64,000 nt of DNA from Paenibacillus sp. FSL R5-0766 (GTDB lineage: Bacteria; Bacillota; Bacilli; Paenibacillales; Paenibacillaceae). Numbering within the stretch: position 1 is the first letter of the stretch; each line of letters starts with the position of its first letter. The DNA lies in the NCBI RefSeq assembly GCF_037971845.1, contig NZ_CP150227.1, positions 5,146,001-5,210,000 on the forward strand. The letters run 5' to 3'. The notes beneath the pieces are model-generated. The model ran no database searches, was not told where the DNA came from, and was given only the letters and a program-made list of their open reading frames with translations. Of the stretch, positions 28,150 through 36,655 are shown in pieces. The translations under genes and the position numbers were made by a program.

Positions 28150-28266
28150 TTATGCTTCTTCAACTGAATCGCCACAGGTGATACATCCAGGCAGATCAGG
28201 AAATGTAACATTAATTCCATCTTCAGCAAAATTAAAAATTGCGTAGTATTGGTAAGTTCGAATCAT
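28150..28266 (-). pseudogene. Truncated HicB-like antitoxin fragment
   Basis: Read from ATG 28266, with AGGAG ten bases upstream, this gives 38 aa. The sequence YYAIFNFAEDGINVTFPDLP then GC and GDSVEEA is the N-terminal HicB domain (partial RNase H-like fold). A TAA stops it just where the family normally continues with a helix and a DNA-binding domain. No HicA toxin is seen beside it. It is most likely a remnant of a hicAB module. Confidence 0.65.
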
Positions 28267-28306
28267 ATGGGACACTCTCCTGTTATCTACACTTTTAGCA
28301 AAAACA

Positions 28307-28341
28307 GCAAAAAGCCTTTCGAATTATATCTGAAAGGCTTT
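28307..28341 (-). terminator. Terminator of the YdeI-like gene
   Basis: AAAGCCTTTC (28311-28320) and GAAAGGCTTT (28332-28341) pair; on the minus strand TTTTTG follows. It ends the unit from 28389. Confidence 0.85.
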
Positions 28342-28388
28342 CAACTCGTTTTCACTCTTAAATTTCCCTCAAATATATTGTTATAAGA

Positions 28389-28982
28389 TTAATCATTCAA
28401 TCCTTTGCCCTCCAGGATCGGCTGCATGCACTTCTCGATTCGTGACACTTTTGTCTTGGATTGCTTCGGTTGTGAGAAATAATAGAGATATGCCCGCTGC
28501 CGTCCGGGTGTCAGTGCTTCAAATGCGGCCTGGAAGGCAGGATTTTCATTGAACTGCTGCTGAAGTTCCTCAGGAACGCTATATTCGGTAGTCTTTTTCA
28601 TTTCCACCTGCAATCCTGCCTGTTCAACTTCAATCGCTTGCTGGATATAGGCTTTGATCATAGCCTCCTGCTCCTCAATCTGCTCCAGACTGGTGAAGCG
28701 AAGCTGGCGTTCTGCCTGTACATTCTCCGTTTGCTGGACCAAAATGCCGTGTGTATCGTTCAACAGAGCACCTTTGAAGAACAGGATCGCCACGTACTCT
28801 TTGAATCCATGGATTAGGACGATGTTTTTCCCATCGAGCATATAACAAGGATGCATCCATTTCATATCCTCGGTCAGGTCAAAATCTCGAATAATCTCTC
28901 TCAGCTTCGTGGACTCTTCCTGCCACGTTTTGAGTTTCTTTAGATAGCCGTCAACTTTGCGATTCCCACTTGTATCCGTCAT
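28389..28982 (-). CDS. YdeI/OmdA-like protein (DUF1801 type)
   Basis: A 197-aa cytoplasmic protein. The N-terminal DUF1801 domain (MKWMHPCYMLDGKNIVLIHG) is followed by a C-terminal YdeI/OmdA segment (LTPGRQRAYLYYFSQPKQSK TRVSRIEK-like). Members are widespread in Bacilli and implicated loosely in iron transport or bacteriocin tolerance; the biochemical role is unknown. GAGAGG precedes the ATG. Confidence 0.85.
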   Translation of the reverse strand: MTDTSGNRKVDGYLKKLKTWQEESTKLREIIRDFDLTEDMKWMHPCYMLDGKNIVLIHGFKEYVAILFFKGALLNDTHGILVQQTENVQAERQLRFTSLEQIEEQEAMIKAYIQQAIEVEQAGLQVEMKKTTEYSVPEELQQQFNENPAFQAAFEALTPGRQRAYLYYFSQPKQSKTKVSRIEKCMQPILEGKGLND

Positions 28983-29242
28983 GGAGAAATACCTCTCTTT
29001 ATCTCATATCTTATAGGTTCAATTGTACTGGTTTTCGGTGGATTGTACAGCGTTGCTTACAGAGCTTTTATTGACTTTCCCATTTGAATTTAAACCTTAA
29101 TAGCAACAAAGACCATCCTGTTAGATGGCCTATCATTTAATCCAATCTCATCTAATAAGTTTCAATCGACAGTTTACCATACCCATAGTAAAATAATGGA
29201 ATGTCTATTTCCATAATTCCAACATACGAAAGGATGATTTAA

Positions 29243-29467
29243 ATGAGAGAGTACACAGTCGTTCCAGGTCCGAAAAATGTTCAAGTAAACCGAGGTGATA
29301 CTCAGGCTGCTGTTAATTTATTTGCTGATATCATCAATCACAAAGCACAATCCGGATGGATCTATCAATCGATGGAGTCGCTAGCTGTCACCGAGAAGCC
29401 CGGTTGTCTTCAGCAACCTGTTACAACGCATCATTATATGCTGATTTTCTACAGAGAGATTCAATAA
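29243..29467 (+). CDS. DUF4177-like small protein
   Basis: A 74-aa protein. The pattern AADIINHKAQSGWIYQSMES-like (a helix, GW, then strands) and the C-terminal YMLIFYRE match DUF4177 proteins. GAAAGGATGATTTAA precedes the ATG. The function of the family is unknown. It starts 14 bases before the yidD gene on the same strand and is likely co-transcribed. Confidence 0.75.
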   Translation: MREYTVVPGPKNVQVNRGDTQAAVNLFADIINHKAQSGWIYQSMESLAVTEKPGCLQQPVTTHHYMLIFYREIQ

Positions 29468-29480
29468 CAGTACAACAATC

Positions 29481-29987
29481 ATGAGAAACTCAGAATCTGA
29501 GGAACTGATATTTAATAACATGCCATCCGAAGAAGAACTTATTAGACTCTTACATACACATCATGAAGAAAACGACCCTCGAAGCAGTTTCTATATAAGA
29601 ACTCATGTTATTCCCGAAATTGATTGGTTGAAGTCTTTGCTTAACGTTACACTTGCACTATTCACAGGGCTAATCATCTCTATGATCTGTTTCTATCTCT
29701 TGAATCTATTCACCCCAGTATATGCGTTGCTGAGTGCCCAGATTGTTTTCATAGCAAGTATATTATTCATAGTTCTACGACGTGTTAGAGCAATCCTGAT
29801 ATGGAGTATTAGAATTTATCAACGTTTTGCCCCCATTGAAGTGAGGAACAAATGTCGTTTTGAACCAAGCTGTTCTGTGTATATGATTCAAGCTATTGAG
29901 AAATACGGGGCGATTAAAGGTCTTTCCTTGGGCATCCAGCGTCTTCGCAAATGTAATATCAACGGTGGAGGATATGATTATCCATAA
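29481..29987 (+). CDS. yidD: YidD-type membrane-protein insertion factor with N-terminal extension
   Basis: A 168-aa protein whose C-terminal 60 residues are the YidD domain: IYQRFAPIE, CRFEPSCSVYMIQAIEKYG and RLRKCNINGGGYDYP. Typical YidD proteins are 70-90 aa. Here about 90 extra N-terminal residues carry two hydrophobic segments (VTLALFTGLIISMICFYLL, YALLSAQIVFIASILFIVL). YidD assists YidC in inserting proteins into the membrane. The extension would anchor it more firmly. The start is uncertain since no strong ribosome site precedes 29481. Confidence 0.85.
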   Translation: MRNSESEELIFNNMPSEEELIRLLHTHHEENDPRSSFYIRTHVIPEIDWLKSLLNVTLALFTGLIISMICFYLLNLFTPVYALLSAQIVFIASILFIVLRRVRAILIWSIRIYQRFAPIEVRNKCRFEPSCSVYMIQAIEKYGAIKGLSLGIQRLRKCNINGGGYDYP

Positions 29988-29991
29988 AGCC

Positions 29992-30023
29992 AAAAGGTCC
30001 ATAGACAATCTATGGGCCTTTTG
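29992..30023 (+). terminator. Terminator of the DUF4177-yidD unit
   Basis: AAAAGGTCCATAG (29992-30004) pairs with CTATGGGCCTTTT (30010-30022) apart from one mismatch. Confidence 0.85.
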
Positions 30024-30062
30024 CTTTGGTTAACATTTCTGGCTTAAGCTAATACCGAGTAG

Positions 30063-30506
30063 TTATTGTGTCTCATCTTCTAACATAGAGGAAGCTATCT
30101 TCATGAAGTCTTCAGCTCCAATTTCAAAGTGACCTTTACGAAATGGAAACCCCCAATTGCGATTTCCGCGTGTAAAACTAAGTTGGTCTAACAACGTTGC
30201 GATCTTTACTTCTCGACACGGAAGATAACGGAGATATCGGCGAAAGGGTACAAAGGATTCCGACATCTGATATTGGTATATCCTGTCGTCGTTAATTTGA
30301 CCAATAGCGGTAAAAGCCTGAAGTGGCTTGCCTGTTGATATGTCTGTGCGTGGAGAATAGTATATCATCCAGTCACCCGCGGACATTTGTCGCAACAGTG
30401 CTGACTTGCCATGGCACAGCTGCGCAAACCCTCCCTCTACGGCTACATTCACATGAGAAGCAGATACAACACCAATCCAATATCTGCTGTCCTGATTTGG
30501 TTTCAT
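30063..30506 (-). CDS. EVE-domain protein
   Basis: A 147-aa protein of the EVE/PUA-like fold. Motifs: YWIGVVSASHV at the N-terminus, MSAGDWMIYYSPR in the middle and NRNWGFPFRKGHFEI at the end. EVE domains form an aromatic cage that binds modified nucleobases in DNA or RNA. Stand-alone EVE proteins have unknown roles. It is 26 bases downstream of the DinB gene on the same strand. Confidence 0.87.
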   Translation of the reverse strand: MKPNQDSRYWIGVVSASHVNVAVEGGFAQLCHGKSALLRQMSAGDWMIYYSPRTDISTGKPLQAFTAIGQINDDRIYQYQMSESFVPFRRYLRYLPCREVKIATLLDQLSFTRGNRNWGFPFRKGHFEIGAEDFMKIASSMLEDETQ

Positions 30507-30532
30507 GGATACATCTCATTCCCTTCTCTCGT

Positions 30533-31069
30533 TTACATTTCCAGATTCGATTTCAATCGGTCTAATTGCAAAAAATGATGTCTGTAGTGCATTTCTATCA
30601 ACAAAAACCACTCCTGAGCGTTTAGAGCGCCAAGCCTTGGATGATGTATTTTGTTGTTTACCGATGCTTGGTATAAAAGGAGTTCTGTACTTCTCATCCG
30701 TTCCACGACCATGTGAAGCCCATCGATCAAGGACTCCATGCTCTCGGGTGGTTGCGGGGTATACTGCGGGGAAGCAGGGACTTTAACAGGCACGGGAGGG
30801 AATTGTCCTAATTCAAACACTTGCCTACCCAGTTCTGTTTTTTCCTCACCCGAGTTTAATGTTGAATCCCCGCTGCTCAAACACTGCTCAATATTATGCA
30901 GATGCAAGAAAAGCGCTGATTGAATCAAATGTACATACATCTGTCCAATGGACCATTCCTCTTCACTCTGTTTTTTAAGTAAGCTCCCCATATCCAATTT
31001 GTTCAGTTCTGCCAAATATCGTTCTACTGCCGTGTCAAATGATTTCAATACTTCCGTTGTACTTCTCAT
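30533..31069 (-). CDS. DinB-family protein
   Basis: A 178-aa four-helix-bundle protein of the DinB/YfiT superfamily. The metal-binding histidine pattern is visible: His in WSIGQMYVHLIQ and HxxxH in EMHYRHHFLQLDRL near the C-terminus. Relatives are metal-dependent thiol-transferases or damage-inducible proteins. The insert rich in Pro (FPPVPVKVPASPQYTPQPPE) is unusual. It is followed by the EVE gene. Confidence 0.82.
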   Translation of the reverse strand: MRSTTEVLKSFDTAVERYLAELNKLDMGSLLKKQSEEEWSIGQMYVHLIQSALFLHLHNIEQCLSSGDSTLNSGEEKTELGRQVFELGQFPPVPVKVPASPQYTPQPPESMESLIDGLHMVVERMRSTELLLYQASVNNKIHHPRLGALNAQEWFLLIEMHYRHHFLQLDRLKSNLEM

Positions 31070-31110
31070 CCTTCAACCCACTCCTCTTGATCTGTGATAT
31101 ACCAAAGTAT

Positions 31111-31148
31111 AAAAAAACACTACTGACAGGTGTATGTCAGTAGTGTTT
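31111..31148 (-). terminator. Terminator overlapping the stop of the WYL regulator gene
   Basis: Arms AAACACTACTGACA (31115-31128) and TGTCAGTAGTGTTT (31135-31148) are perfect 14-mers; on the minus strand seven T follow. The hairpin includes the TGA stop of the WYL gene. Confidence 0.92.
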
Positions 31149-32084
31149 TAAGATGTTTTGGGCTACTTCCTGCATTCGGAAGCGTAAAGACTCTGGCTCC
31201 AAGACCTCGATATCTCCACCCCAGCCAAGTAAATAATGCAAGATTTCTTCTGGATAGCGGACACGAAAATGAAAAATCACACCTTCCTCTCGCTCCTCAA
31301 ATGCATCCATATAAAAATGTAGGGCCTCCATAACTTTGTCAGCAATTTCAGGTTTTGCTCTGATTAATACTTGTTCGTTACGGTCGTCAGGAGGTCGATA
31401 ACTGTTTAGATCAAAATCCGGCGGCAAAAGGAAATGATCCTCCAGCACGGAAAGTTCAGTCATACGTGACAAACGAAAATGACGAATGTCTTGTCGCATA
31501 TCACAACGTGCGATCAACACCCAATTCTCCTGAACAAGTGAGAGGCCATAGGGTGAAACCTCTCGCATGTTATACCGATTTCCATCCGTTCCTGGCATTT
31601 TTTTCAGATACATAAAGCTGATTTTACGTTGATCCAGAATGGCACTACGTATCTGGTTAAGGTATGTTTTCACCCGTGCTCGGGTTAAAGGTTCAACCGT
31701 ATGAAGCAGTCGCATCGTTTCCCGTACACGTGTTGATTCATTACGAACGGCTTCTGGTAAAATCGCTTCAATTTTTCGTTGAGCCGACTTAGCTTCCATT
31801 GCGTATTCTGTATCCATTCTCTGTTCGATAAAATCAGCTCCCATGAGCAGGGATACGGCTTCTTCTGCGGTGAAGCTTACCGGGGGCAGGAAATATCCTT
31901 CCATGAGGGAATACCCCTGACCCGGAGCTCCCATAATCGGAACACCAGCTTCGCTTAATGCCTGAATATCTCGATATATCGTACGTACACTTGTCTCGAA
32001 TTGAGCCGCTAAATCTTCTGCTCGTAGCATCTTTCTTCGCTGCAATTCAAGCGTAATCGCAAGCTGCCGCTCCGTTTTGTTCAT
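31137..32084 (-). CDS. YafY-type HTH/WYL transcriptional regulator
   Basis: A 315-aa regulator. The N-terminal HTH_11 (RRKMLRAEDLAAQFETSVRT, IYRDIQALSEAGVPI) is followed by a WYL ligand-sensing domain: ISFMYLKK, MREVSPYGLSLVQENWVLIA, FRLSRMTELSVL. The C-terminal WCX extension ends in GGDIEVLEP. WYL regulators bind nucleotides or nucleic acid and often answer to DNA damage. It lies upstream of the DinB and EVE genes but has its own terminator. Confidence 0.92.
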   Translation of the reverse strand: MNKTERQLAITLELQRRKMLRAEDLAAQFETSVRTIYRDIQALSEAGVPIMGAPGQGYSLMEGYFLPPVSFTAEEAVSLLMGADFIEQRMDTEYAMEAKSAQRKIEAILPEAVRNESTRVRETMRLLHTVEPLTRARVKTYLNQIRSAILDQRKISFMYLKKMPGTDGNRYNMREVSPYGLSLVQENWVLIARCDMRQDIRHFRLSRMTELSVLEDHFLLPPDFDLNSYRPPDDRNEQVLIRAKPEIADKVMEALHFYMDAFEEREEGVIFHFRVRYPEEILHYLLGWGGDIEVLEPESLRFRMQEVAQNILKHY

Positions 32085-32292
32085 TTTCTAAGCCCCCACC
32101 GTTTCATCATCCAAACCTAACTCATTCTATCATAGTAACTTGTACTCGCGACTTCTGCTAAGAACTGGCGGAACTAAAGATATCGAAAATACAAAATTGC
32201 AAAATTGCATCCCTACTCAATGTTAAGCCTGTACTTCCACATAAATTTTTTTCGCTCAAATAAATTGATTAGAGTGCAACTTATGGGAAGGT

Positions 32293-33090
32293 GTGAAAAA
32301 AGTGACTTTCATTGAAAGATACGTGATCAACGATACTGGGGCTATAACATTCACAGGTAATACTTTGGGTCTGAGCCGGTCCAATACGGTGGGTGTTCCA
32401 GGTACGGTTGACAGTATTAGAGGCTACATTATCAAGCGTACAAGTGTGCAGTTTGGCTCTTATCCCCCTGGAACCACCAACGTATTTAAGAACAACAGCT
32501 CAGCTACTGTCCTCAATCTGCCTGCGGGCTGCACGGTTCTTTATGCGGAGTTAATCTGGGGAGGAACGTACATTGATTCACCCGATCCAGCTACGGCCAG
32601 AGAAGTGATCCTTTCCACGGCATCTGGATGCCCGACAACTTACGGTCGTCTGATGTGACGAATCTCATTCATTCTGAAGGTTCGGGTACATACGTGACAG
32701 GTGGGGATGTGGGAACGTTGTCCATCCCCGATCCCACATCGAATCATGCAGGCTGGACATTTGGAGTGGTGTACCGCAATCCTGCCTTGCCGCTCCGAAA
32801 TATGCCCATTCGGGTAGGAGCAGAAGTCACTCTTTCTATATCGGGTCCGGTCACAACACCAATTGAGGGCTTCGCCACGCCGTTTGCTGGTCCGCTGTCA
32901 GGACGTTCACTTCTCAGCTCGCAGGAGGGAGACGCGAAAAAAACGGGTGATCAGGCTCTGTTTGGTCCTACCGTATCCAATCTTACAGCTTTATCCGGCC
33001 CCAACAACTTTGCAACCAATTTCTTCACATCCCAGATCAATGGTGATACTGGAGCACTGGATACCACGAGCACCTTCGGCAACCGGAGTC
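32293..33090 (+). pseudogene. Broken surface/spore-associated DUF11-type protein
   Basis: From GTG 32293, 121 codons give ITFTGNTLGLSRSNTVGVPG and LPAGCTVLYAELIWGGTYI, the N-terminal module of very large Bacillales proteins with DUF11/conserved repeats. A frameshift near 32640 moves the frame: LRSSDVTNLIHSEGSGTY, IPDPTSNHAGWTFGVVYRNP and GDQALFGPTVSNLTALSGPN continue it. A stretch between GTYID and PDPATA also seems missing. Homology stops at about 33090, where an antisense group II intron fragment begins. The rest of the gene is gone, so it is non-functional. Confidence 0.75.
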
Positions 33091-33094
33091 AAAG

Positions 33095-33570
33095 CAGGGT
33101 CCTTCCCTTCATAAGGTTGTGTTGTTCTCATTTCCCACGGTACTATGTCCCCCTCCGACTCCCTTCCCACAGCTCCCCATTTCACCTTTCGGGCTTATAG
33201 GTTAGCTCACTACGAAAAAAACTTCGTGCGGGGGATGGTCTCACTAGTTCCAGACCCAACTTTCTCCACATGCCGCTCCCCTTACACCGGAGAGTTCTTC
33301 CGCGCTGCGCTCTCAAGGGCTTCACGCGTTCCATGACCTTCGCCCACTGTCTCAAGGCTCGGCTCTCTCTTGTCCTAAAAAAAGGCTCTTTTTAACGGTG
33401 CGGCAGGATTCACTCCATGTTACGGCCTGTGGATCTGCTTGCACTTCGTGTCGAAGTTACCTTGTCACGGAGCTTCAACCTTCCACCAGTTGCCCGGCAA
33501 CTACGAGGCGACTTGGCTCTTACCTCGACCGGACTTTCGCCGGCTAGTTGTGTCTAGATTGGGTAGGCGC
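33095..33570 (-). mobile_element. Group II intron fragment C (5' half, no RT)
   Basis: The minus strand matches intron A (59744-60455) through many blocks: CTAGCCGGYGAAARTCCGGT near the 5' end, GTGAATCCTGCCGC, CGTAAGGGGAGCGGCAT and ACAACACAACCT. It begins just behind a terminator hairpin (33580-33611) and stops abruptly at about 33095. Domains IV-VI and the reverse transcriptase are missing, so it cannot splice or move by itself. Confidence 0.75.
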
Positions 33571-33579
33571 GCAGACATG

Positions 33580-33611
33580 AAAAGAATCGGCTGTAAAATA
33601 GCCGATTCTTT
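33580..33611 (-). terminator. Terminator that served as intron insertion site
   Basis: On the minus strand AAAGAATCGGCT pairs with AGCCGATTCTTTT. It lies between the gene remnant at 33703-33942 and the intron 5' end, the target preference of class C group II introns. Confidence 0.8.
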
Positions 33612-33702
33612 GATGCCCTATTGACAAGACAATTTCACTGGTGCTTCTCTAACCCAACGACTAACACGTTTGATAAGAGTTATTGTTTATATACTTCCGC
33701 AG

Positions 33703-33942
33703 CTAAAAACCATTCTCAAAGAAGGAACCTATCACTACAATGACATCACCGATGTAAACTTTTTTACGGTTTATCCCCCTCAGTACAACTCGCTCATTGG
33801 CACAAATAAGGGTGGTTCTCTCATAAAAGTCTATACCTATTTCACCGACCATAACATCCATATCTGAGGTTGGAACGAGCGCAGGTGTCGTCGTATCTGT
33901 GCAGCAATTTCCGCTCCAAAATTCTGCTGTATTGTGAGGTAG
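33703..33942 (-). pseudogene. 3' remnant of an unidentified gene
   Basis: A 79-codon open frame without a start codon or ribosome site, ending in TAG at 33705-33703 and followed 92 bases on by a terminator. The translation looks coding (FWSGNCC, MDVMVGEIGIDFYERTTLIC, VYIGDVIVVIGSFFENGF) but I do not recognise it. It is probably the tail of a larger gene lost to rearrangement. Confidence 0.4.
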
Positions 33943-34023
33943 TCACATTAGGATAAATGAAAATCTTTCGACCATTGGACTAGGCGTACTACATTAAATG
34001 GAAAAAGTCGGTTCGTTGGTTGG

Positions 34024-34742
34024 CTATTTTTTCATAACTTGGCGACGAAGATGCGCTGCCTCTGGTAGTTGCAGCTGTCGTCTACAAGGTAGCCCATGTT
34101 TCTTCGCTACTTGTGCTCTGTGCGAGAGTTTACGTTGCGGCTTTGCGAGCCTGGCCGTCGTTTTCGCCTGGTGTTTCGGATTCTGGATCTTGGTGAGTTC
34201 TGACAGCACGGCAAAATGAGTCAAGCCCAGATCCTTCAGCTGCACGTCGGTTTCGAACAGAATAGTGAAGTAATATTTCCCCAATGCTGCTTTGGAAATC
34301 GTCGCCGACTTATTGATACCTCGGGGTTGTCGATGTAATTTGATGCGCACTGGATCCATTTTTAGCAGCTTGAAATATCGCCCATCCACAATAGCAATCG
34401 TCCCGTTTTGATTATTCGTGGTGTAGGACTGTACCGAATTCTTATGGGATTTCCACTTGGGAAAACCGGCAGCCAGGCGTTTGAAGAATTTTTGGTACGA
34501 CTTGTTCAAGTTAAGCTGCGCGTTAGTGAGTCCCAAGCTGTCGACTTCTTTCAAAAACATTCGTATTTGTACCAAGCAGGCGTAGGGAACTTGATTTTCT
34601 CGCCGGTCTCCTGGACCCTTTTGTATGATTCGATACGTTCCTTTAGGATGAGGTTGTAGTCTTTGCGTATGCAAACAAACGTCTTTAGGAAGAATCCTCC
34701 GCTTGATGGGGAACTAATCGATACCGATAAGCTTTTCAGCAT
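34024..34742 (-). pseudogene. tnpB: Decayed IS200/IS605-type TnpB
   Basis: Two frames together read as a TnpB: FVCIRKDYNLILKERIESYK and TPAWYKYECF (34551-34742), then after a frameshift FLKEVDSLGLTNAQLNLNKS, YQKFF, GFPKWKSHKNS and KYYFTILFETDVQLKDLGLT plus HFAVLS. The RuvC-I aspartate segment (normally GiDxGlthf) is damaged and RuvC-II/III and the zinc finger are absent. No TnpA is present. It is a dead relic of a transposon-encoded RNA-guided nuclease. Confidence 0.75.
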
Positions 34743-34824
34743 CGGGTTTACCTCCGTTCTATCCTAACCAAATAAGAAAGGAGTGAACATGTGTTCGTTA
34801 TTATAGCGAATGGGCCTCAAAAAT

Positions 34825-34882
34825 CAAACGGTTGTCATTCATCCCACCACTTTAGAAATGTGGGATGAATGACAACCGTTTG
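34825..34882. repeat. Long perfect hairpin, 23-bp arms
   Basis: Arms at 34825-34847 and 34860-34882 are exact reverse complements (CAAACGGTTGTCATTCATCC plus CAC) with a 12-base loop. No T-tract follows. It may be a subterminal hairpin of the TnpB element or an independent repeat. Confidence 0.7.
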
Positions 34883-35008
34883 TTAAAGTTTAGTTGAGAA
34901 AGATGCCCTCGGTCTGTATCTATGAATTCTTGAGCAACATAAATCGACCACTGAGCGGAAGTTCTGCTCCTTGTAAACAAAAACTTACGAGTTTTGCAGT
35001 CTGTCTTT

Positions 35009-36211
35009 TTATGCAATACAATTTATTTGGTGATTCATCCATGTGTTGATTTCATTGGTTTCTTCTAAACTTTTCAATGCTTCTATCATACATTCAAAAA
35101 TATTAGTAGAATTACGATTCATTAAATCAATCGGTTTTTGAAAAAAGAATACATTTTTAGTGCTATCAACATTTTTATAAATAATAGGCTCTAATAAATA
35201 TGAATTAATTTTTATAGCATTGTTTATCATATCAACAGTAACCTGTGGGTTTTCAATTTTTTCAAGATAAGCTAAATTCAACAATAATTGCAATTCGTTA
35301 GGATTGATATCAAGCGCTTCGTAGTAACACTTCTTCGAATTTTCAAGATCCCCATTTATCCATAATATTTCTGCTTTTAAAGTTAAAAATTTCGCCTTCC
35401 AATACAAATCAGATATCTGATCTACATGTACTAACTCCTTAACTTTTTCAAATTCGCCCTCTAACATAAAAAGCCTACATTTATAAAATTCCACATAATA
35501 TCTCATTCGTTCAGTACATCTATTTGAATTCAAAATACTATCAAAAATATTTAAAGCTTTGTCATAATCTCTCGAAGTCGCATATTCTACGCCTAAAAAC
35601 ATCAACAAATTCATATAATAATAAGTTCCTTCATTTTGAGTGAGTGTTTCTTCTAATAATTTTGTGTAAGATAATCTCTTCATTTCACTATTCTGTTTGA
35701 CTAGAACATCTATATGTTGAATTGGAGCGTCAAGAAATTTTATCTCACCTGATAAATCCTTTACAGAATATGTAACTGAAGAATGAATAGGTGATGGATC
35801 ATAACGGATTTGAGGGTGACTTCTAAATAAACGTGACATAGTTGACTCAAAAAACAAACCATTACCCAAATATTCATATCTAGGTAATCTAGCTAACATA
35901 ACTTCAGCAGGAGCTTGTGAACAAAAATTATGTATAGTAGTTATTGTTCTATCATCTAAACGTTCATCCGTATCTAATACAAAAACCCAACCAGAGTTTA
36001 TTGCATTTAAATAAACATTTCTAGTTTGATCTAAGATAGTTTGGGGGCTGATAATTATATCGCATTCAAACTTTTCAGCAATTTGTCTTGTATTATCAGA
36101 TGAACCATTATCAACTATAATAATATTATTTGTTAATTTTTTCAGATTCCTAATAGCATCTTCCAAGAGCGGAGCTTCATTTTTTGTTAAAATACAACCA
36201 GTTATTTTCAT
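35009..36211 (-). CDS. Family 2 glycosyltransferase with TPR region
   Basis: About 400 aa. Residues 1-190 are a GT-A domain like SunS/WaaE-type enzymes: GCILTKNEAPLLEDAI, NIIIVDNGSSDNT, and the DxD-like FVLDTDERL that binds the metal-nucleotide sugar. The C-terminal half consists of TPR-like helical repeats (YDKALNIFDSILNSN, GDLENSKKCYYEALDINP). ATG at 36211 is chosen since GAGGAG lies 11 bases upstream; GTG at 36223 directly abuts it. It is the last gene of the AT-rich minus-strand cluster. The acceptor is unknown. Confidence 0.85.
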   Translation of the reverse strand: MKITGCILTKNEAPLLEDAIRNLKKLTNNIIIVDNGSSDNTRQIAEKFECDIIISPQTILDQTRNVYLNAINSGWVFVLDTDERLDDRTITTIHNFCSQAPAEVMLARLPRYEYLGNGLFFESTMSRLFRSHPQIRYDPSPIHSSVTYSVKDLSGEIKFLDAPIQHIDVLVKQNSEMKRLSYTKLLEETLTQNEGTYYYMNLLMFLGVEYATSRDYDKALNIFDSILNSNRCTERMRYYVEFYKCRLFMLEGEFEKVKELVHVDQISDLYWKAKFLTLKAEILWINGDLENSKKCYYEALDINPNELQLLLNLAYLEKIENPQVTVDMINNAIKINSYLLEPIIYKNVDSTKNVFFFQKPIDLMNRNSTNIFECMIEALKSLEETNEINTWMNHQINCIA

Positions 36212-36655
36212 TGTTGAAAACACTCCTCATATCAATTTTCAACCAAACTCTTAATCTGTTATCTATATTCAAGATTTTATGTTAAAACACAAAAAATCTC
36301 CTATTATAGAGAGGTGAACGTCGACTCCACGTACCCAACGATTAGGAGGTCAACGTGGATATCATAACGTGAACTACCAACCACCTAAGAGATGTCGGCT
36401 TCTTGATCAAATTAAGCTACTGCCTCAAGTTTACAGGCTAGTTCCTAGCCCGAATGTGTGCAATTTGATGCAAATCCTCGTTCTTCTTTTTTGGATTCAT
36501 AGGAATTCATTTTCAACGGTAACGCTTCCTTTTGATTGTTCCCTTACTACCCTAAAATGAGTAAAGCGATGCCGAGATGCCTCATTATTTTCAAATGAGG
36601 CATCAGCATGAATAGTTTAGCGTTTCAACCGATGTTAGAACTCAAGCTGATTTTC
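36212..36655. other. Intergenic region with two inverted repeats
   Basis: No supportable gene. TCCACGT/ACGTGGA occurs at about 36326-36359, and a perfect hairpin GATGCCTCAT/ATGAGGCATC lies at 36576-36604 without a T-tract, 52 bases after the IspF-like gene stop. A plus-strand frame at 36369-36560 has no ribosome site. Confidence 0.45.

Noticed and set aside
34024..34742. Functional TnpB with guide RNA
   Set aside because: Frameshifts and loss of RuvC-II/III and the zinc finger make it inactive; no reRNA-type 3' structure could be fixed.
36369..36560. Plus-strand frame beginning NYQPPKRCRLLDQIKLLPQV
   Set aside because: It faintly recalls recombinase N-termini but has no ribosome site and degenerates into low-complexity hydrophobic sequence.
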